Shown here: positions 6,351-6,352 of the stretch, one piece after another
How positions within the stretch are numbered: the first letter of the stretch is position 1
Layout: each line of letters opens with the position of its first letter
Notes under the pieces: model-generated
What the model saw: the letters and a program-made list of their open reading frames with translations, nothing else
Told to the model about the DNA's origin: nothing
Databases searched by the model: none
Assembly (NCBI GenBank): GCA_021157555.1
Contig: JAGGWL010000219.1
Location: 1 to 6,352, forward strand
From: Deltaproteobacteria bacterium
GTDB taxonomy: Bacteria; Desulfobacterota; Desulfobacteria; Desulfobacterales; BuS5
DNA length: 6,352 nucleotides
Direction of reading: 5' to 3'
Made by a program: the position numbers and the translations under genes

Positions 6351-6352
6351 CA

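Noticed and set aside
6263..6352. Possible sigma70-type promoter for batD
   Set aside because: TTGCCT and GATTAT-like hexamers can be picked out, but their spacing is poor and the region is AT-rich, so no promoter can be assigned from the sequence.

Overview
The window is a compact run of six genes, all on the minus strand. It reads from right to left as batD-like, batE-like, cysM-like, MFS transporter, moeB/hesA-like E1, and a DUF89 phosphatase cut by the left edge. Adjacent genes overlap by 4 bases or are separated by 6, 11, 38 and 42 bases. No convincing terminator lies between them, so they could be one transcription unit. The DNA is AT-rich with many A/T runs. The gene content and protein style suggest an anaerobic Gram-negative bacterium, perhaps of the former Deltaproteobacteria (Desulfobacterota). 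That is an impression from the sequence, not a placement.

Positions 6208-6352 hold no gene. This stretch has a perfect 11-bp stem-loop that looks like the terminator of an upstream minus-strand gene outside the window. It also has a bulged hairpin in what would be the leader of the batD-like gene. Positions 3647-6207 encode two envelope proteins of the Bat (Bacteroides aerotolerance) type. One is a secreted, membrane-anchored BatD with three related beta-sandwich units. The other is a BatE-like protein with a signal peptide, TPR repeats, two membrane helices and an SH3-like tail. The usual partners (MoxR ATPase, vWA proteins BatA/BatB) are not in the window and may lie to the right.

Positions 757-3640 look like a sulfur-assimilation module. 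It comprises a CysM-type PLP cysteine synthase, a 12-helix MFS carrier of unknown substrate, and a ThiF/MoeB/HesA-family adenylating enzyme with a complete active site and zinc site. This pairing suggests cysteine synthesis that draws sulfide from a protein thiocarboxylate (a CysO/ThiS-like carrier), but no carrier or JAMM protease gene is present here. The last gene (1-714, 3' end missing) is a prokaryotic DUF89 metal-dependent phosphatase of the type proposed for metabolite damage control.

The start of the E1 gene lies inside a 13-bp tandem repeat and has no good ribosome binding site. Three other starts need comment: the batE-like gene starts at GTG within a GTGA overlap, the MFS gene should start at the ATG at 2726 rather than the upstream TTG, and the cysM-like gene has its Shine-Dalgarno fused to the preceding stop codon.
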